From: Pycnococcus provasolii
Lineage: Eukaryota > Chlorophyta > Pseudoscourfieldiophyceae > Pseudoscourfieldiales > Pycnococcaceae
NCBI GenBank assembly: GCA_938743325.2
Contig: OW568891.1
Location: 186,001 to 250,000 of the forward strand
Direction: 5' to 3'
DNA length: 64,000 nucleotides
A program made the position numbers and the translations under genes. The notes below the pieces were generated by a model. That model did not search any database. It saw only the letters and a program-made list of their open reading frames with translations, and was not told where the DNA came from. Positions 9,561-18,996 of the stretch are shown in pieces (position 1 is the first letter of the stretch; every line of letters begins with the position of its first letter).

Positions 9561-12500
9561 CTAGTACATTGCCTCCAGCCTCGCACCGCCGCCGTCGCGA
9601 ACCACGACGTCCGTCGCGTCGCAAACGCCCTCCGCCGCGTCTGACTCACGGTCACCGCGCTGAGCTACCACTACCACAGTGCGGTAGTCGAGAGCGGAAC
9701 CGGGAGCAACGTCCAAGGTGGCGAGCGAAGAAACACCGCTGCCATTCAAGACGGCGTTGGATCGGAATAAAGACCAAGCGGCATCGCGCCCATCCTGGTC
9801 TAAGTGCAGAAGCACCTCGTCGAGAACCAGAAGCGAACAACGCGGCGCGGTACTGCGGCGCCGGTATGCGAGCGCGTAGCCAAGTGCGAGCGCGAGCGCG
9901 ACGCGTTTGCCTTCACCACCACTCAGCTGCTCCGGCTTACGTTTGCGCGGAGCCAGCAGGGACTGCCCGCTCGGGCGAATGAAGGTGGTAAGCGTAACCT
10001 TTTCCGCCACCGGCGTATCGTCGTCCACTTTCTTCGACCTGCTAGCCTTCGGTCGTGTGGTGCTGATCACCAGGCTCATCGCGCCGTCTGAAAGTGCATC
10101 GAGGTACGGCGCCGTGCACCCCTCGAGCTCATTCACAGCCGCGTCCAGCGCATAGCTCACCACGCCGGTGTTTCCCAGGCTTTCAATCACCTCCTTGAGC
10201 GTCACCGAATCCATCTCGAGTTTGTCTACATCAGTCCTTGCCTTGAACTCCTTCTCCATCATTGCACCAAGCTCGGAAAAGTCAAAGGCAACATTATCCA
10301 TATGACCCTGCCGCACGGCGGCGTCACGCCTGCGCATGTCGAATGCCCTAGTCGCATCGTCCAATCTTCTCTCAGCAATGTCGACGTTTGAGACAATACT
10401 GTTGAATTGCATGCTTCCCACTGCATAGTCGTCGCTCACGTCAATATCCATGGTCCACAAATCTCCCAAGATTTGCGAAACTTCGCCAGGATCTTTGCCG
10501 TGAATGTCGAGCACAGCTTCCAAGATACGCACGAAATCAGAGTTTTGTTCACTTTTCGAATTCTGCATTGGACGAATCGCGTTGTCCAGCGCCTGCTTCG
10601 AATGAACAAGGTCCTGCCTTTTTCTCCGATTTTCCATTCTCATCGCCTCTTGAAGTGTCTTCTCTTGCAATGCCTTGTCGTATCGCCGCTTCGCATCTTC
10701 TTCCATCCGTCGCGCCTTCTCGAGCCGCATTTTGATGTTTCTCAGTATATTATCTGCTTTCACGAGGCGCTGCTTTGCACCAGGCAGTGCATTTCCAATG
10801 GACTCGCTTGAGATTGGCTGGCCACATTCCTTGCATGATACATCCTCCCCATCCGAGTTCCCCGTGCGAAGCTTGTTCATATTGTCCACAAGATCCTGCG
10901 CTTGCTTTTGCTTAATTACCTCCTCCTGCAGACTAGCGCGATTTTCCTGCAGCTCTCTCAAATTTTGACGCCAAGTATCCTCGAGCTCGTTGATCTCCCT
11001 GTCCTTGGATGACTCTTCGACGTCATCGGATGAGTCGGAGAGACTGACAATGTGATTGTCAAGTATCAGCGATGCCTTACGAACTTCCTGTACAGCCACC
11101 ATCCACTCATTGAGTATGCCCAAGACCCTGCTAGCGCTTTGCACCGCCTCGTCATCTATGACCGTTTCGCCGCCTTTGTACAAAGTCGCGTTGCTAAGAT
11201 CCGCTCGATCGACGCTGTTATCAGAATCGTTGCTTTGAAGTCCAAGCTTTTGGGCATTGAAGTAGTACTTATTGCGCAAGCTTGCAAACTCAGATGTGGA
11301 TGAGACTCCTAGCTTATTTGCTGTTTCCATCACATGCCTGAAGGTTGCCTCTCTGCTCGTCTCGCAGCTTAGTCGTCGATTTTTCGCCTCGACAAGTTTG
11401 GCTTCCACTCCCTTTCTTTTGGCCTGTGCCAGCTCCTTAGCGCGCTTGAAATCTTGCCCATCGATAAGCTTCATCAGCCGATCTTTCCATGCACCATCCG
11501 CCATGCGTAGCAGTGACGCAGGTGAGCCACCGGTGGCACTGTGGCTGAAAAAAGAAGTGTACGGGAGATTTTGCACACCCAGGATCGAGTCAATCAGCTG
11601 CTGCGTCTTGCGGCTCTCCGACGCCGAAACATCAACATTGCCTATGGTAAATGCGAGCTTCTTCAAGCCCTTCTTTAGCACAACGCGCTCCACTTTCCAG
11701 GGTACACCTCTCAGCGTTCCCGTGACAACCACACTTGCCTCCTTGGAACCGTCGTTGACGACGTCGCCAACGAGCTGTCCACCAAAGCCACCCCCGGAGG
11801 TGAACGATGCATTCAATCCAGAAGATGTGCCCACAGACGCATCCACGGCGCGTCCCGTCAGCCCCCAGAGTGCGGAGAACGCGAGCGCCGTCTTTCCCGC
11901 GCCATTGCTTGGATCCTGCGACACTTCTCCGTCGTCGCCATCTTCTTCCGTCATTTCACCCAGATCTTCGCCATCCACGTCTCTCATGATACGGCCAACG
12001 AGAAGAACGCAGCCACGATCATGTAGTGGGTACTTCAGCTTCTCCACGAATGGCCCAAATCCCTCCACCTCCACAGCATGGAGATCCAGAACATTTGGAG
12101 CACCATCTTTGACGAGCGACTCGAATACCTGCCTAGCGGCGGTGTCATCCACTGCCCCATCGCTCGGATTGAATGCGTCTCCTCCCGCCACCTCGCCCAG
12201 AATTTCCGAGCCAATCTTTCGCACGACGTCATCTTTCTGCTCAATGTTGCAGAATCGCGACCACGTATCCAGCGGAGTCGCCGCAAGACTACTCGGGACT
12301 TGCTGTAAGCCCTGTGTTGGGTCGCCATCTGAGAAAACTTCGTCCGTCGTCGCACTTTCAAATCGAGTTGTGCGCCTCGGTGGGCGTCGAACAATATCCA
12401 CCACGGCGCCATATTGCTCGGCATGTTCAACAAGGCTAGCAACGCCAAATCCTTGATTTGTCAGCATTCCCCGCTTCGCGTTGGTTCCACTCAAAGGTTC

Positions 12501-13583
12501 GGCGTCGACGATGAAGCGTGCAAAGTCGCCGCGCCGCATGGAAGGCACATTTTGCAGCGCGCTGACATACTCATTCGCGGCTCCGTGCATCGCGTACGAA
12601 CTCAAGTCGAACTCGAAGTGGCGCGGGCCGACATCAAGCGGCAGACTAAGGTCGGGAACTTCCGTCCATCCTTCGTTTCGATCGAGCACGACGAGCCTTT
12701 TGGTTTGTCCTCGTTCTGCGCGCGTCACTTGGTACGGCGATCCGACGTACTGCACGCTGGCGCCTGTGGTGCTTTCGACGCTTTGCGGAAGATGATAGTG
12801 CCCAGCCCAGACGCGAAGAGCTGACGTGCTGCCGACGAGTTCGTCCGGCGCGATGCCACGTCTCGCCTGTGCCGCGTTGTTGACCTTCGCACCAGCCAAG
12901 TCGAGGTGGCAAAACACCGCAGAGAATTTCTGCCCCTGCGCCATCTCCATGCTGCTCTGCACGGCGTCGCCGGCTTGGCGGTAGGGAATCCACATCGCGT
13001 CAAGGAAAATGGCAGGTTTGTCGAACACGTGCACGTGCGCTGGGTTCGCCGCCATGATGGGCGTGAGCGCGTGCACAGCCCCCGCTGCGTCCGCCATGTC
13101 GTGGTTTCCGACCAAGAAGAGCGCGGGGAAGTTCCACGAGGCGACCTCCGTCATGACGAGGTTGAGCGGTGCGACTGGCAGCGCGCCTTTTTCGTGCCAG
13201 AAGTCTCCTAGAAACAGCACGCCTGTTTTCTGCTTGGTCTTTGCGCTGACATCCTGCACGTGCTGCTTGACCGTCTTGAGCACGGACACGCACGTCGCGC
13301 ACGTTCGCGCGCTGACGTGCAGATCGCTGAACGTGATCCAGTGTTGCGTGGCTTCGCATAGTGCTGCGAGGGTGGCGTGCGGCAGTGATGAAGATGATGA
13401 CGACGAAGGTGAAGCGGACGACGACGATGAAGAAGCGGACGACGAAGATGCAAACGACCGAAACGATCCACGGCCAACCAACCCCCTGTATCTATGAAAG
13501 CCTGAGGTACTAAGCCGACCCAACCCACGAGAAAAAACAGAAACAGGGCGACAACAACCACTGAGAGACATGGGGACTGACAT
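9561..13583 (-). CDS. Single-chain SbcD-SbcC (Mre11-Rad50-like) nuclease/ATPase with organelle-type presequence
   Basis: 1,340 residues from the ATG at 13583. Residues 1-66 are Ser/Arg-rich and lack acidic residues (CRPVSVFSRGLGRLSTSGFH), resembling a transit peptide. The Mre11/SbcD phosphoesterase motifs follow in order: SDLH (D87, H89), GDFWHEKG (D127), GNHD (N160, H161), CHLD (H226), GHYH (H262, H264). From about residue 500 a Rad50/SbcC ATPase begins, with Walker A SNGAGKT (about 557), coiled coils around a zinc hook CKEC (C917, C920), signature LSGGEGKR (about 1217) and Walker B LLVLDEVLLHLD (about 1255). In bacteria and eukaryotes these are normally two proteins. Expected role: processing DNA ends or hairpins, probably in chloroplast or mitochondrion. 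A GTG-initiated extension upstream encodes CGW repeats and is unlikely to be used. Confidence 0.9.
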   Translation of the reverse strand: MSVPMSLSGCCRPVSVFSRGLGRLSTSGFHRYRGLVGRGSFRSFASSSSASSSSSSASPSSSSSSSLPHATLAALCEATQHWITFSDLHVSARTCATCVSVLKTVKQHVQDVSAKTKQKTGVLFLGDFWHEKGALPVAPLNLVMTEVASWNFPALFLVGNHDMADAAGAVHALTPIMAANPAHVHVFDKPAIFLDAMWIPYRQAGDAVQSSMEMAQGQKFSAVFCHLDLAGAKVNNAAQARRGIAPDELVGSTSALRVWAGHYHLPQSVESTTGASVQYVGSPYQVTRAERGQTKRLVVLDRNEGWTEVPDLSLPLDVGPRHFEFDLSSYAMHGAANEYVSALQNVPSMRRGDFARFIVDAEPLSGTNAKRGMLTNQGFGVASLVEHAEQYGAVVDIVRRPPRRTTRFESATTDEVFSDGDPTQGLQQVPSSLAATPLDTWSRFCNIEQKDDVVRKIGSEILGEVAGGDAFNPSDGAVDDTAARQVFESLVKDGAPNVLDLHAVEVEGFGPFVEKLKYPLHDRGCVLLVGRIMRDVDGEDLGEMTEEDGDDGEVSQDPSNGAGKTALAFSALWGLTGRAVDASVGTSSGLNASFTSGGGFGGQLVGDVVNDGSKEASVVVTGTLRGVPWKVERVVLKKGLKKLAFTIGNVDVSASESRKTQQLIDSILGVQNLPYTSFFSHSATGGSPASLLRMADGAWKDRLMKLIDGQDFKRAKELAQAKRKGVEAKLVEAKNRRLSCETSREATFRHVMETANKLGVSSTSEFASLRNKYYFNAQKLGLQSNDSDNSVDRADLSNATLYKGGETVIDDEAVQSASRVLGILNEWMVAVQEVRKASLILDNHIVSLSDSSDDVEESSKDREINELEDTWRQNLRELQENRASLQEEVIKQKQAQDLVDNMNKLRTGNSDGEDVSCKECGQPISSESIGNALPGAKQRLVKADNILRNIKMRLEKARRMEEDAKRRYDKALQEKTLQEAMRMENRRKRQDLVHSKQALDNAIRPMQNSKSEQNSDFVRILEAVLDIHGKDPGEVSQILGDLWTMDIDVSDDYAVGSMQFNSIVSNVDIAERRLDDATRAFDMRRRDAAVRQGHMDNVAFDFSELGAMMEKEFKARTDVDKLEMDSVTLKEVIESLGNTGVVSYALDAAVNELEGCTAPYLDALSDGAMSLVISTTRPKASRSKKVDDDTPVAEKVTLTTFIRPSGQSLLAPRKRKPEQLSGGEGKRVALALALGYALAYRRRSTAPRCSLLVLDEVLLHLDQDGRDAAWSLFRSNAVLNGSGVSSLATLDVAPGSALDYRTVVVVAQRGDRESDAAEGVCDATDVVVRDGGGARLEAMY

Positions 13584-13975
13584 GCCTGGGACCCGAGAAG
13601 AGAACAGATCAAACACACAGATCAAACACCAGCCACACCAGCCACACCAGCCACACACAAAATGCGAAGACGAACTGCTTGCACGAGCACTCCGATAAAC
13701 TTAACTTAACTTAGCGGCGGCGGCTCTTGGCGCATGCACATGCGAAGAATGAAGAATGACACCCAGATTCAGATTCACGAATTCGGCGAAGCAGGCGCAG
13801 GCCCAGGGGGGGGGGGGGGGGGACTAACCCCGAATCCCGAAACCCCTATACGTCGTTCTCACCCCTAATTATTAGCACCTTGCTTTTGCCTGCTTTTGTC
13901 ATTGTGTGACGTGTGTAACACGTACGTACGTGTGTGTTGTGTGCCTTGTTTCTTTTTCCAAATTTCGCGTTCCAA
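13584..13975. promoter_or_regulatory. Divergent promoter region with poly-G tract
   Basis: This spacer between divergent genes has a 16-base G run (13807-13822), then degenerate telomere-like words (CCCCGAATCCCGAAACCCC) near 13828-13850 and CGTACGTACGTGTG near 13921. I see no other gene. Confidence 0.45.
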
Positions 13976-15577
13976 ATGACGACTTTACATGACGTCGAGC
14001 CGTACGATGACATATCTCCGCGCTATAAGGCAGCTGCCGAGGCGTCATCAGCGGCACGTAAAGCTTTGATGAGGCCGATTGTGAGAAAGCCTGGGAGTGT
14101 GATGGTGATGATAAATCACGTGCCAGTGGTGGACGACGACGAAACGGCGACAACAACGCACACAGCGCAGCAAGAAACGAAAACGCGAGGAGGTACTAGT
14201 GAACCGTGGGAACCGGAAGCGGCTGCTGCTAATGCACGCATCGCCGCCGCGAGGGCGTTGGCGTTACAAAACGACACGCCCAAGGTTGAACGTCGATCTG
14301 AGCAAGGAGTTAGTGAACCGTGGGAACCGGAAGCGGCTGCTGCTAATGCACGCATCGCTGCCGCGAGGGCGTTGGCGTTACGAAACGACACTCCCAAGGT
14401 TGAACGTCGATCTGATCTTGATGTAGAGGCTACGAGCGAGTTGTACACCCTCGCAATGGGGTTCGCGAACACGCCGACCGCTATTCGCCGAACAATCGAA
14501 CTGATTGAATCGCGCGATCAGGCAGCCAAGCTCGTGGAGCAACGAAATGGCGAGCTCGAAACGTGGTACAGGTATGCTGTTGCGCTAAAGCATCGATTGG
14601 CTGATCTCGAGAGCATGAACCTCGAGGGGCGCCTAGCAAAGCTGGAGAAAATGAACAAGGCACGGAGAAACTTCATGCTCACCGATTTCACGGATGCCAT
14701 TCAGGCAAGCGAGCGAATCCTGTCCAATGAATTACAGCAACGCGACGACACGCCGGTGGTGCCGTGGGCGCCGAAAACAGGGCATCGTCAAACGTTTGAC
14801 AGCGCGACCAACGCGTGGCGCTTAGGCGACACGCCGGTGGTGACGCGTGCTCCTGAACTTGGCGCAGAGCTGATGAGTGACGATGGCGACAAAAATGGCG
14901 GAGGGTCACGTAACGGACGTGGTGGCAGGAAGCGTCCTCCTGAACATCTCCGTGCTCCTCCCTCCTCGCGTGTGGTGGAGCAACCATTTCTCATGGGAGA
15001 CTGGAAGTGCGAGGAAAGTAGATGCGGATATCACAACTTTCGAGCTAATGAGTTGTGCTTGAAGTGCGGTGCAATGCGCGACCGCTCCGTACCAAGCCAT
15101 CAGCACCCGCCGACCCATGAACATCAGCCTCCTCCAAGAACGACAACAAGAGAGACTGGGGAGACGTCGCCGCCACCATCGCCTCAAGCCTTCACGCCTG
15201 CAAACACACACCTCGCTGGATCGAAGAGACATCGCGACGACGGCGGCGGTGGAGGAGGGGGAGGCGTCCACAGGGCACCTCCCAGTTCCGTTCTGTACGT
15301 CATGTTCCCGTTTGGTAGGTGTGCGACAGAGCAGGAACTTAGCGCGGCGATGAGTTCGTTCGGTCCGATCCGCTTCATTCGCACGCTTTCGGAAAAGAGC
15401 GCCGCTTTCGTTCACTTCGCGGATACGACGTGCGCGGAAGAGGCGCTTCGATCTTTCCGTCGGCGTGGACTCTTCAACGACCCGAATATCAAAATGGAGT
15501 TTTCCAAAACGAAACATGCCGACCTCATGATGCACTACGATAGTGGGTCATCAAGGTACGCTAATAAGGGGATGTAA
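13976..15577 (+). CDS. RanBP2-type zinc finger and RRM RNA-binding protein
   Basis: 533 residues from the ATG at 13976. A 38-residue unit (SEPWEPEAAAANARIAAARA followed by LALxNDTPKVERRS) is repeated twice in tandem at 14192 and 14306. A coiled-coil-like stretch follows (IESRDQAAKLVEQRNGELE). A RanBP2-type zinc finger has the pattern WxC-x4-C-x3-N-x6-C-x2-C (WKCEESRCGYHNFRANELCL then KC). After a Pro/His-rich linker and a Gly run, a C-terminal RRM starts at SSVLYVMFPFGRCATEQEL and contains the RNP1-like KSAAFVHFAD. RanBP2 fingers of this spacing read single-stranded RNA, so a splicing or mRNA-binding role is likely. Confidence 0.82.
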   Translation: MTTLHDVEPYDDISPRYKAAAEASSAARKALMRPIVRKPGSVMVMINHVPVVDDDETATTTHTAQQETKTRGGTSEPWEPEAAAANARIAAARALALQNDTPKVERRSEQGVSEPWEPEAAAANARIAAARALALRNDTPKVERRSDLDVEATSELYTLAMGFANTPTAIRRTIELIESRDQAAKLVEQRNGELETWYRYAVALKHRLADLESMNLEGRLAKLEKMNKARRNFMLTDFTDAIQASERILSNELQQRDDTPVVPWAPKTGHRQTFDSATNAWRLGDTPVVTRAPELGAELMSDDGDKNGGGSRNGRGGRKRPPEHLRAPPSSRVVEQPFLMGDWKCEESRCGYHNFRANELCLKCGAMRDRSVPSHQHPPTHEHQPPPRTTTRETGETSPPPSPQAFTPANTHLAGSKRHRDDGGGGGGGGVHRAPPSSVLYVMFPFGRCATEQELSAAMSSFGPIRFIRTLSEKSAAFVHFADTTCAEEALRSFRRRGLFNDPNIKMEFSKTKHADLMMHYDSGSSRYANKGM

Positions 15578-15608
15578 CAAAACAACGGGCCGGAGATTAG
15601 GGGAGTCG

Positions 15609-15651
15609 GATTAGGGTTAGGGTTAGGATTAGGGTTACGGTTCGGGTTACG
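15609..15651 (+). repeat. Degenerate telomere-like array upstream of WD40 gene
   Basis: TTAGGG hexamers with point variants (GGATTA, GGGTTAC, GGTTCGGG) lie about 95 nt upstream of the ATG at 15743 and right after the RRM gene. Confidence 0.9.
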
Positions 15652-15742
15652 GCGCCGCCTCCACGCGGCCGCCATCTCACCCCTCCAATTCCAATATTTG
15701 TCGGAACTGTCGCCATAGTGTTTGAGTTCTCCATATCACACA

Positions 15743-17050
15743 ATGCCGAAGCGTTCCCGTCTCACTCCGCCATCAGGCTCGTCAGAAGACTGTCTTGGAT
15801 CGTTTTTTCCTTCGTCATCAGGAGGCTCGGGAGCACAAGCACCAGGTCCAGCATTAGGGGAGTCATTGGGGGAGCCCAATGACGGCTTGGTGGGGGTCTC
15901 TCTGGGTTCTTCCTCCATGTCGCCGTCGGCGCTCATTGACGCCATGACCACGGAAACACTGGGGGGAGACGGTGCCGCGTGCGTGGAAACCATCAGACTC
16001 GCAGGACCCGCGATGGATGTCGGATTTCATTCCACAAAAACCATCGTCGCGTGCGCGCTCATCACGGGAGGCGTGCGCGTGTTCGAGTACGACGAACACG
16101 CGTACAGAGGGCAAACTGACGACTCGGCAGAACTGACGCCCGCACGAAGACTCGTCAAGCTAAAACCGCACGGGGCGGCGTGTAGGGCGGCGCAGTTCGC
16201 GGAAGATACATTGCTCACGGCGTCAAGCGACGGCACCATCGCAGCTATCGACGTCGAGGCTGGTAAGGTCATGGCGAGACTCAACGACGCACACCCCGAC
16301 GCGGTGAACGTGCTGTGCCCGCTCACCGCCCCGGACGATGGAAGCGGCGGCGGCGGCGGCGGCAGCGCCGCAGGCGGTGGCGGCGGCGCGCTCGTCGCGA
16401 GCGGCGACGATAGTGGCATCGTACGCATCTGGGACCTGCGCGCAAGAGCTATGGTCACAGAGTTTGTGACACACGAAGACTACATCAGCACGCTGCGCCT
16501 GTATGGAACCTACCTCGTCTCTGCATCGGGCGACGGAAGCGTTGCTTACACGGATCTGCGTCGCGTCCTCGCGCGCGGTGAAAGTTCCGGATCGAAGCTG
16601 ACTCTCAAGACCAAGCAAACCGCGGAGGGCGATGACGAAGTCTTGTGTCTCGACATGGTGCGTGGCGGCGAACGTATCATTGCAGGACTGTCTACTGGCT
16701 CGCTGCAGCTGTACACGGTCGGCGACATTGAAGCAGGCGCGACGGATCGCATACCAGGGCACCCCGATTCCGTGGATGCCATTGTTTCACTCGAAGGCCT
16801 CGAGGGTGGCAGCGGTGATAGCTTGGTGGTGACTGGGTGCGGCGACGGCATGCTACGCGTCGTTTCGCTCTTCCCACACCAAATTCTCGGCGTGCTCGGA
16901 GAACACGGCACTGCCAGCATGCCCGTCGAGGTTCTTACCATGTCAAACCGAGGGCGATACGGAAAGCCTGGCCACGCGGTTATGGCAAGCGCATCACACG
17001 ATGCGACCGTACGCCTGTGGAGTGCCGCGGAAGCGGCGTCCTCTCGATGA
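15743..17050 (+). CDS. WD40-repeat protein (WDR55/Jip5-like)
   Basis: 435 residues from the ATG at 15743. After a low-complexity N-terminus there are at least six WD-like blades: VDVGFH-type start about residue 100, DTLLTASSDGTIAAIDVEAG, LVASGDDSGIVRIWDLRA, TYLVSASGDGSVAYTDLR, RIIAGLSTGSLQLY, LVVTGCGDGMLRVVSLFPHQ and AVMASASHDATVRLWS. The line FPHQILGVLGEH near the C-terminus resembles the last blade of WDR55/Jip5, which acts in rRNA processing and ribosome biogenesis. A Gly/Ala-rich insertion separates blades two and three. The assignment to WDR55 rests on blade order and C-terminal motif only. Confidence 0.8.
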   Translation: MPKRSRLTPPSGSSEDCLGSFFPSSSGGSGAQAPGPALGESLGEPNDGLVGVSLGSSSMSPSALIDAMTTETLGGDGAACVETIRLAGPAMDVGFHSTKTIVACALITGGVRVFEYDEHAYRGQTDDSAELTPARRLVKLKPHGAACRAAQFAEDTLLTASSDGTIAAIDVEAGKVMARLNDAHPDAVNVLCPLTAPDDGSGGGGGGSAAGGGGGALVASGDDSGIVRIWDLRARAMVTEFVTHEDYISTLRLYGTYLVSASGDGSVAYTDLRRVLARGESSGSKLTLKTKQTAEGDDEVLCLDMVRGGERIIAGLSTGSLQLYTVGDIEAGATDRIPGHPDSVDAIVSLEGLEGGSGDSLVVTGCGDGMLRVVSLFPHQILGVLGEHGTASMPVEVLTMSNRGRYGKPGHAVMASASHDATVRLWSAAEAASSR

Positions 17051-17115
17051 TGTGAAAGCAGGACAGCCTCTTTTATGTGATGTAAGAAATTTTATATTGA
17101 TTTACACATCGTCTT

Positions 17116-18390
17116 TTACGCAAGCGCGAGTGCGTCCGTGCGTAGGTTAAGACTTCCGAACTGCTTCGCGGCAGCATGTGCGGCGAGCGACTCCTTGACA
17201 CCGGCGTAGGCAATCGTTTGCAGCGTCACCTTGAGCGTTGATCGCCCGTCCCACGACGCGCTCGCGCCGTCCGCATTCACGCAGAGTCCAAGCGGAAGTG
17301 TTGTAGTCTGTCCGTTCCGCGTGACTGAGCACATCCCTGCACACACAGAGATGGTTGGTGCGGTGGCGGCATCTTTCTCGCTGCTTGCTTGCCAGCGCAC
17401 CTCCGCCGAAACTGTCTTCGCGCCAGGCCCGACGGTGACGGCAACGCGTGGCGCGTTTGCCAAGCGCGAAGGTAGCTGCGGCTTCTCCTTCTTCCTTGCG
17501 GCGAGTGGCGTGGTGACGTCCGACTCGTCGAACACTTCGCGCACTTCGTGCACCACTTTCTTGGGATCCTTGCGAATGGTGTGTGGCGTGTTCTCCGGAT
17601 TTCCCTTGTACGCCATCTTCGGAAACTTGAAACGCTCGTCGAGCGTCGCGCCACCACTTCGCTGCGCGATGGCGTTGATCGCCACCTGGCACAGGAACAT
17701 CTTAACGCGCCTTTGGTCCGGTCCCATCGCCTGTTTGACGACATCCGTGTGAAAGCAGCAGTCCCACACGACGCACGGCGCGTTTGTCTTGTCGACGTCG
17801 TGTCTCGGACCATCTAAGGAGAGAGGTATGCGCACTGGTACGCCCGCGTCTTCGCCCGCGTCGTCCATGGCGCGCTGCACGTCGTCGGGCACGCCGTTCG
17901 CCCAGTCGCCCACCTTGGCGACGTTCGCGTGGCTGCATATGTTGACGAACGTTTTGGCCTGCGACGCCGTGTCTTGCGTTTTGAGCACGAATCCCGGGTT
18001 AACTGTGATGTGTTCGTAGTCGATCCCTTCTCTGAGTCCTGCTCCATTTCTTGTGTTCGCCGCGGAAGCCGCGGATGCGAGGGACGCACCTCGCACGCCG
18101 TCGAGCGAGGGGCCGAGGCCCCCACCCGACGACCCCTGCGCACCGGAACCCGGGACTTTCCCCCCTGGACCTGGAGGTGCCGCCATCCGTGGATCACGCG
18201 CCGCCATTTCTTCCGCAAGAGCGTGAGCTGCTGAGAGGAACGGGCGTATTTCCGCGGGGGCTCCTGAGATGTCGGCGATGTCACCCCCCATCTGGCTGTA
18301 GAGCTGAACGATCCCTAATACCACCTCAGGATTCGACAGACCCTCCTGGGAAGCCAGCAAAGACGCGCACTCCGACTGAAGAGACTCCAT
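17116..18390 (-). CDS. PIH1-domain protein (R2TP / dynein-arm assembly cofactor family)
   Basis: 424 residues from the ATG at 18390. An Ala/Gly/Pro-rich N-terminal third precedes a PIH1 domain: GFVLKTQDTASQAKTFVNIC, SHANVAKVGDW, VPVRIPLSLDGPRHDVDK, APCVVWDCCFHTDVV, KMFLCQVAINAIAQ and FKFPKMAYKG. The final ~100 residues look like a CS-type beta sandwich. PIH1 proteins bind phosphorylated clients and link Hsp90 with RuvBL1/2 (R2TP), acting in snoRNP or axonemal-dynein assembly. With a radial-spoke gene at 39144 the latter is plausible. The stop lies 65 bp from that of the convergent WD40 gene. Confidence 0.85.
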   Translation of the reverse strand: MESLQSECASLLASQEGLSNPEVVLGIVQLYSQMGGDIADISGAPAEIRPFLSAAHALAEEMAARDPRMAAPPGPGGKVPGSGAQGSSGGGLGPSLDGVRGASLASAASAANTRNGAGLREGIDYEHITVNPGFVLKTQDTASQAKTFVNICSHANVAKVGDWANGVPDDVQRAMDDAGEDAGVPVRIPLSLDGPRHDVDKTNAPCVVWDCCFHTDVVKQAMGPDQRRVKMFLCQVAINAIAQRSGGATLDERFKFPKMAYKGNPENTPHTIRKDPKKVVHEVREVFDESDVTTPLAARKKEKPQLPSRLANAPRVAVTVGPGAKTVSAEVRWQASSEKDAATAPTISVCAGMCSVTRNGQTTTLPLGLCVNADGASASWDGRSTLKVTLQTIAYAGVKESLAAHAAAKQFGSLNLRTDALALA

Positions 18391-18546
18391 CACTCAAAAG
18401 AAGACTGAAGAGAGTCAAGAGAGCACAAAGATCCAAGCACAAACGATTCAAAAGAGCACAAACGATTCGAGCAGCGAGAAGTGAAAAGTGAAGCGCGCGG
18501 CCGGCAGTAATCTCGACCAACGGGAGGGACAAGGAGCGCGGCCAGG

Positions 18547-18585
18547 AACCCTAACCCTAACCCTAACCCTAACCCTAACCCTAAT
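18547..18585 (-). repeat. Telomere-like (CCCTAA)n array upstream of PIH1 gene
   Basis: Six and a half perfect hexamers about 160 nt upstream of the minus-strand ATG at 18390. Confidence 0.95.
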
Positions 18586-18996
18586 CGGAAGCAATCATAA
18601 TCACGCGTACTGTACTGTAAGTCAAAGAAAGGTCCCTCATACAGTAGACTAAACTTTATGTCACCTTTCCATAGCTAAGCACTACCGGGTACTCATAAGT
18701 TACTGTATACTTTAGTACTACTGTACGGATTGTCACAGGGATGCGCATGCATTTTGACATTTCTAATGTCATTCTATTTTTTTTACTTAAATTAAAAGTC
18801 TTTTTAAAAGTATGTTAAGAGTCTTTTCTTCTTTTTTGTTGTGTGTTTTGTTTATTGGCATGACAGGGACATGGCATGGTATGCATAGACGGCATCAACG
18901 AACTTCCATTCATCATCATAGTTGGTATGGAATCATCCAGGAAGCTTCGAACGAACACATGAGATCTATCGTAGGAATCATTGTCATGCAAATAGA
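18586..18996. other. AT-rich spacer without recognisable gene
   Basis: Noncoding stretch with several GTACTGTA/TACAGTA palindromic words (18608-18730) and a T-rich tract near 18776-18800. It contains the 3' end region of the exchanger gene. Confidence 0.4.

Noticed and set aside
11272-12456. 394-codon plus-strand frame
   Set aside because: Antisense to the SbcC ATPase region of the fusion gene, which has full motif support. Ser/Pro/Thr-rich composition is typical of antisense shadows in GC-rich DNA.
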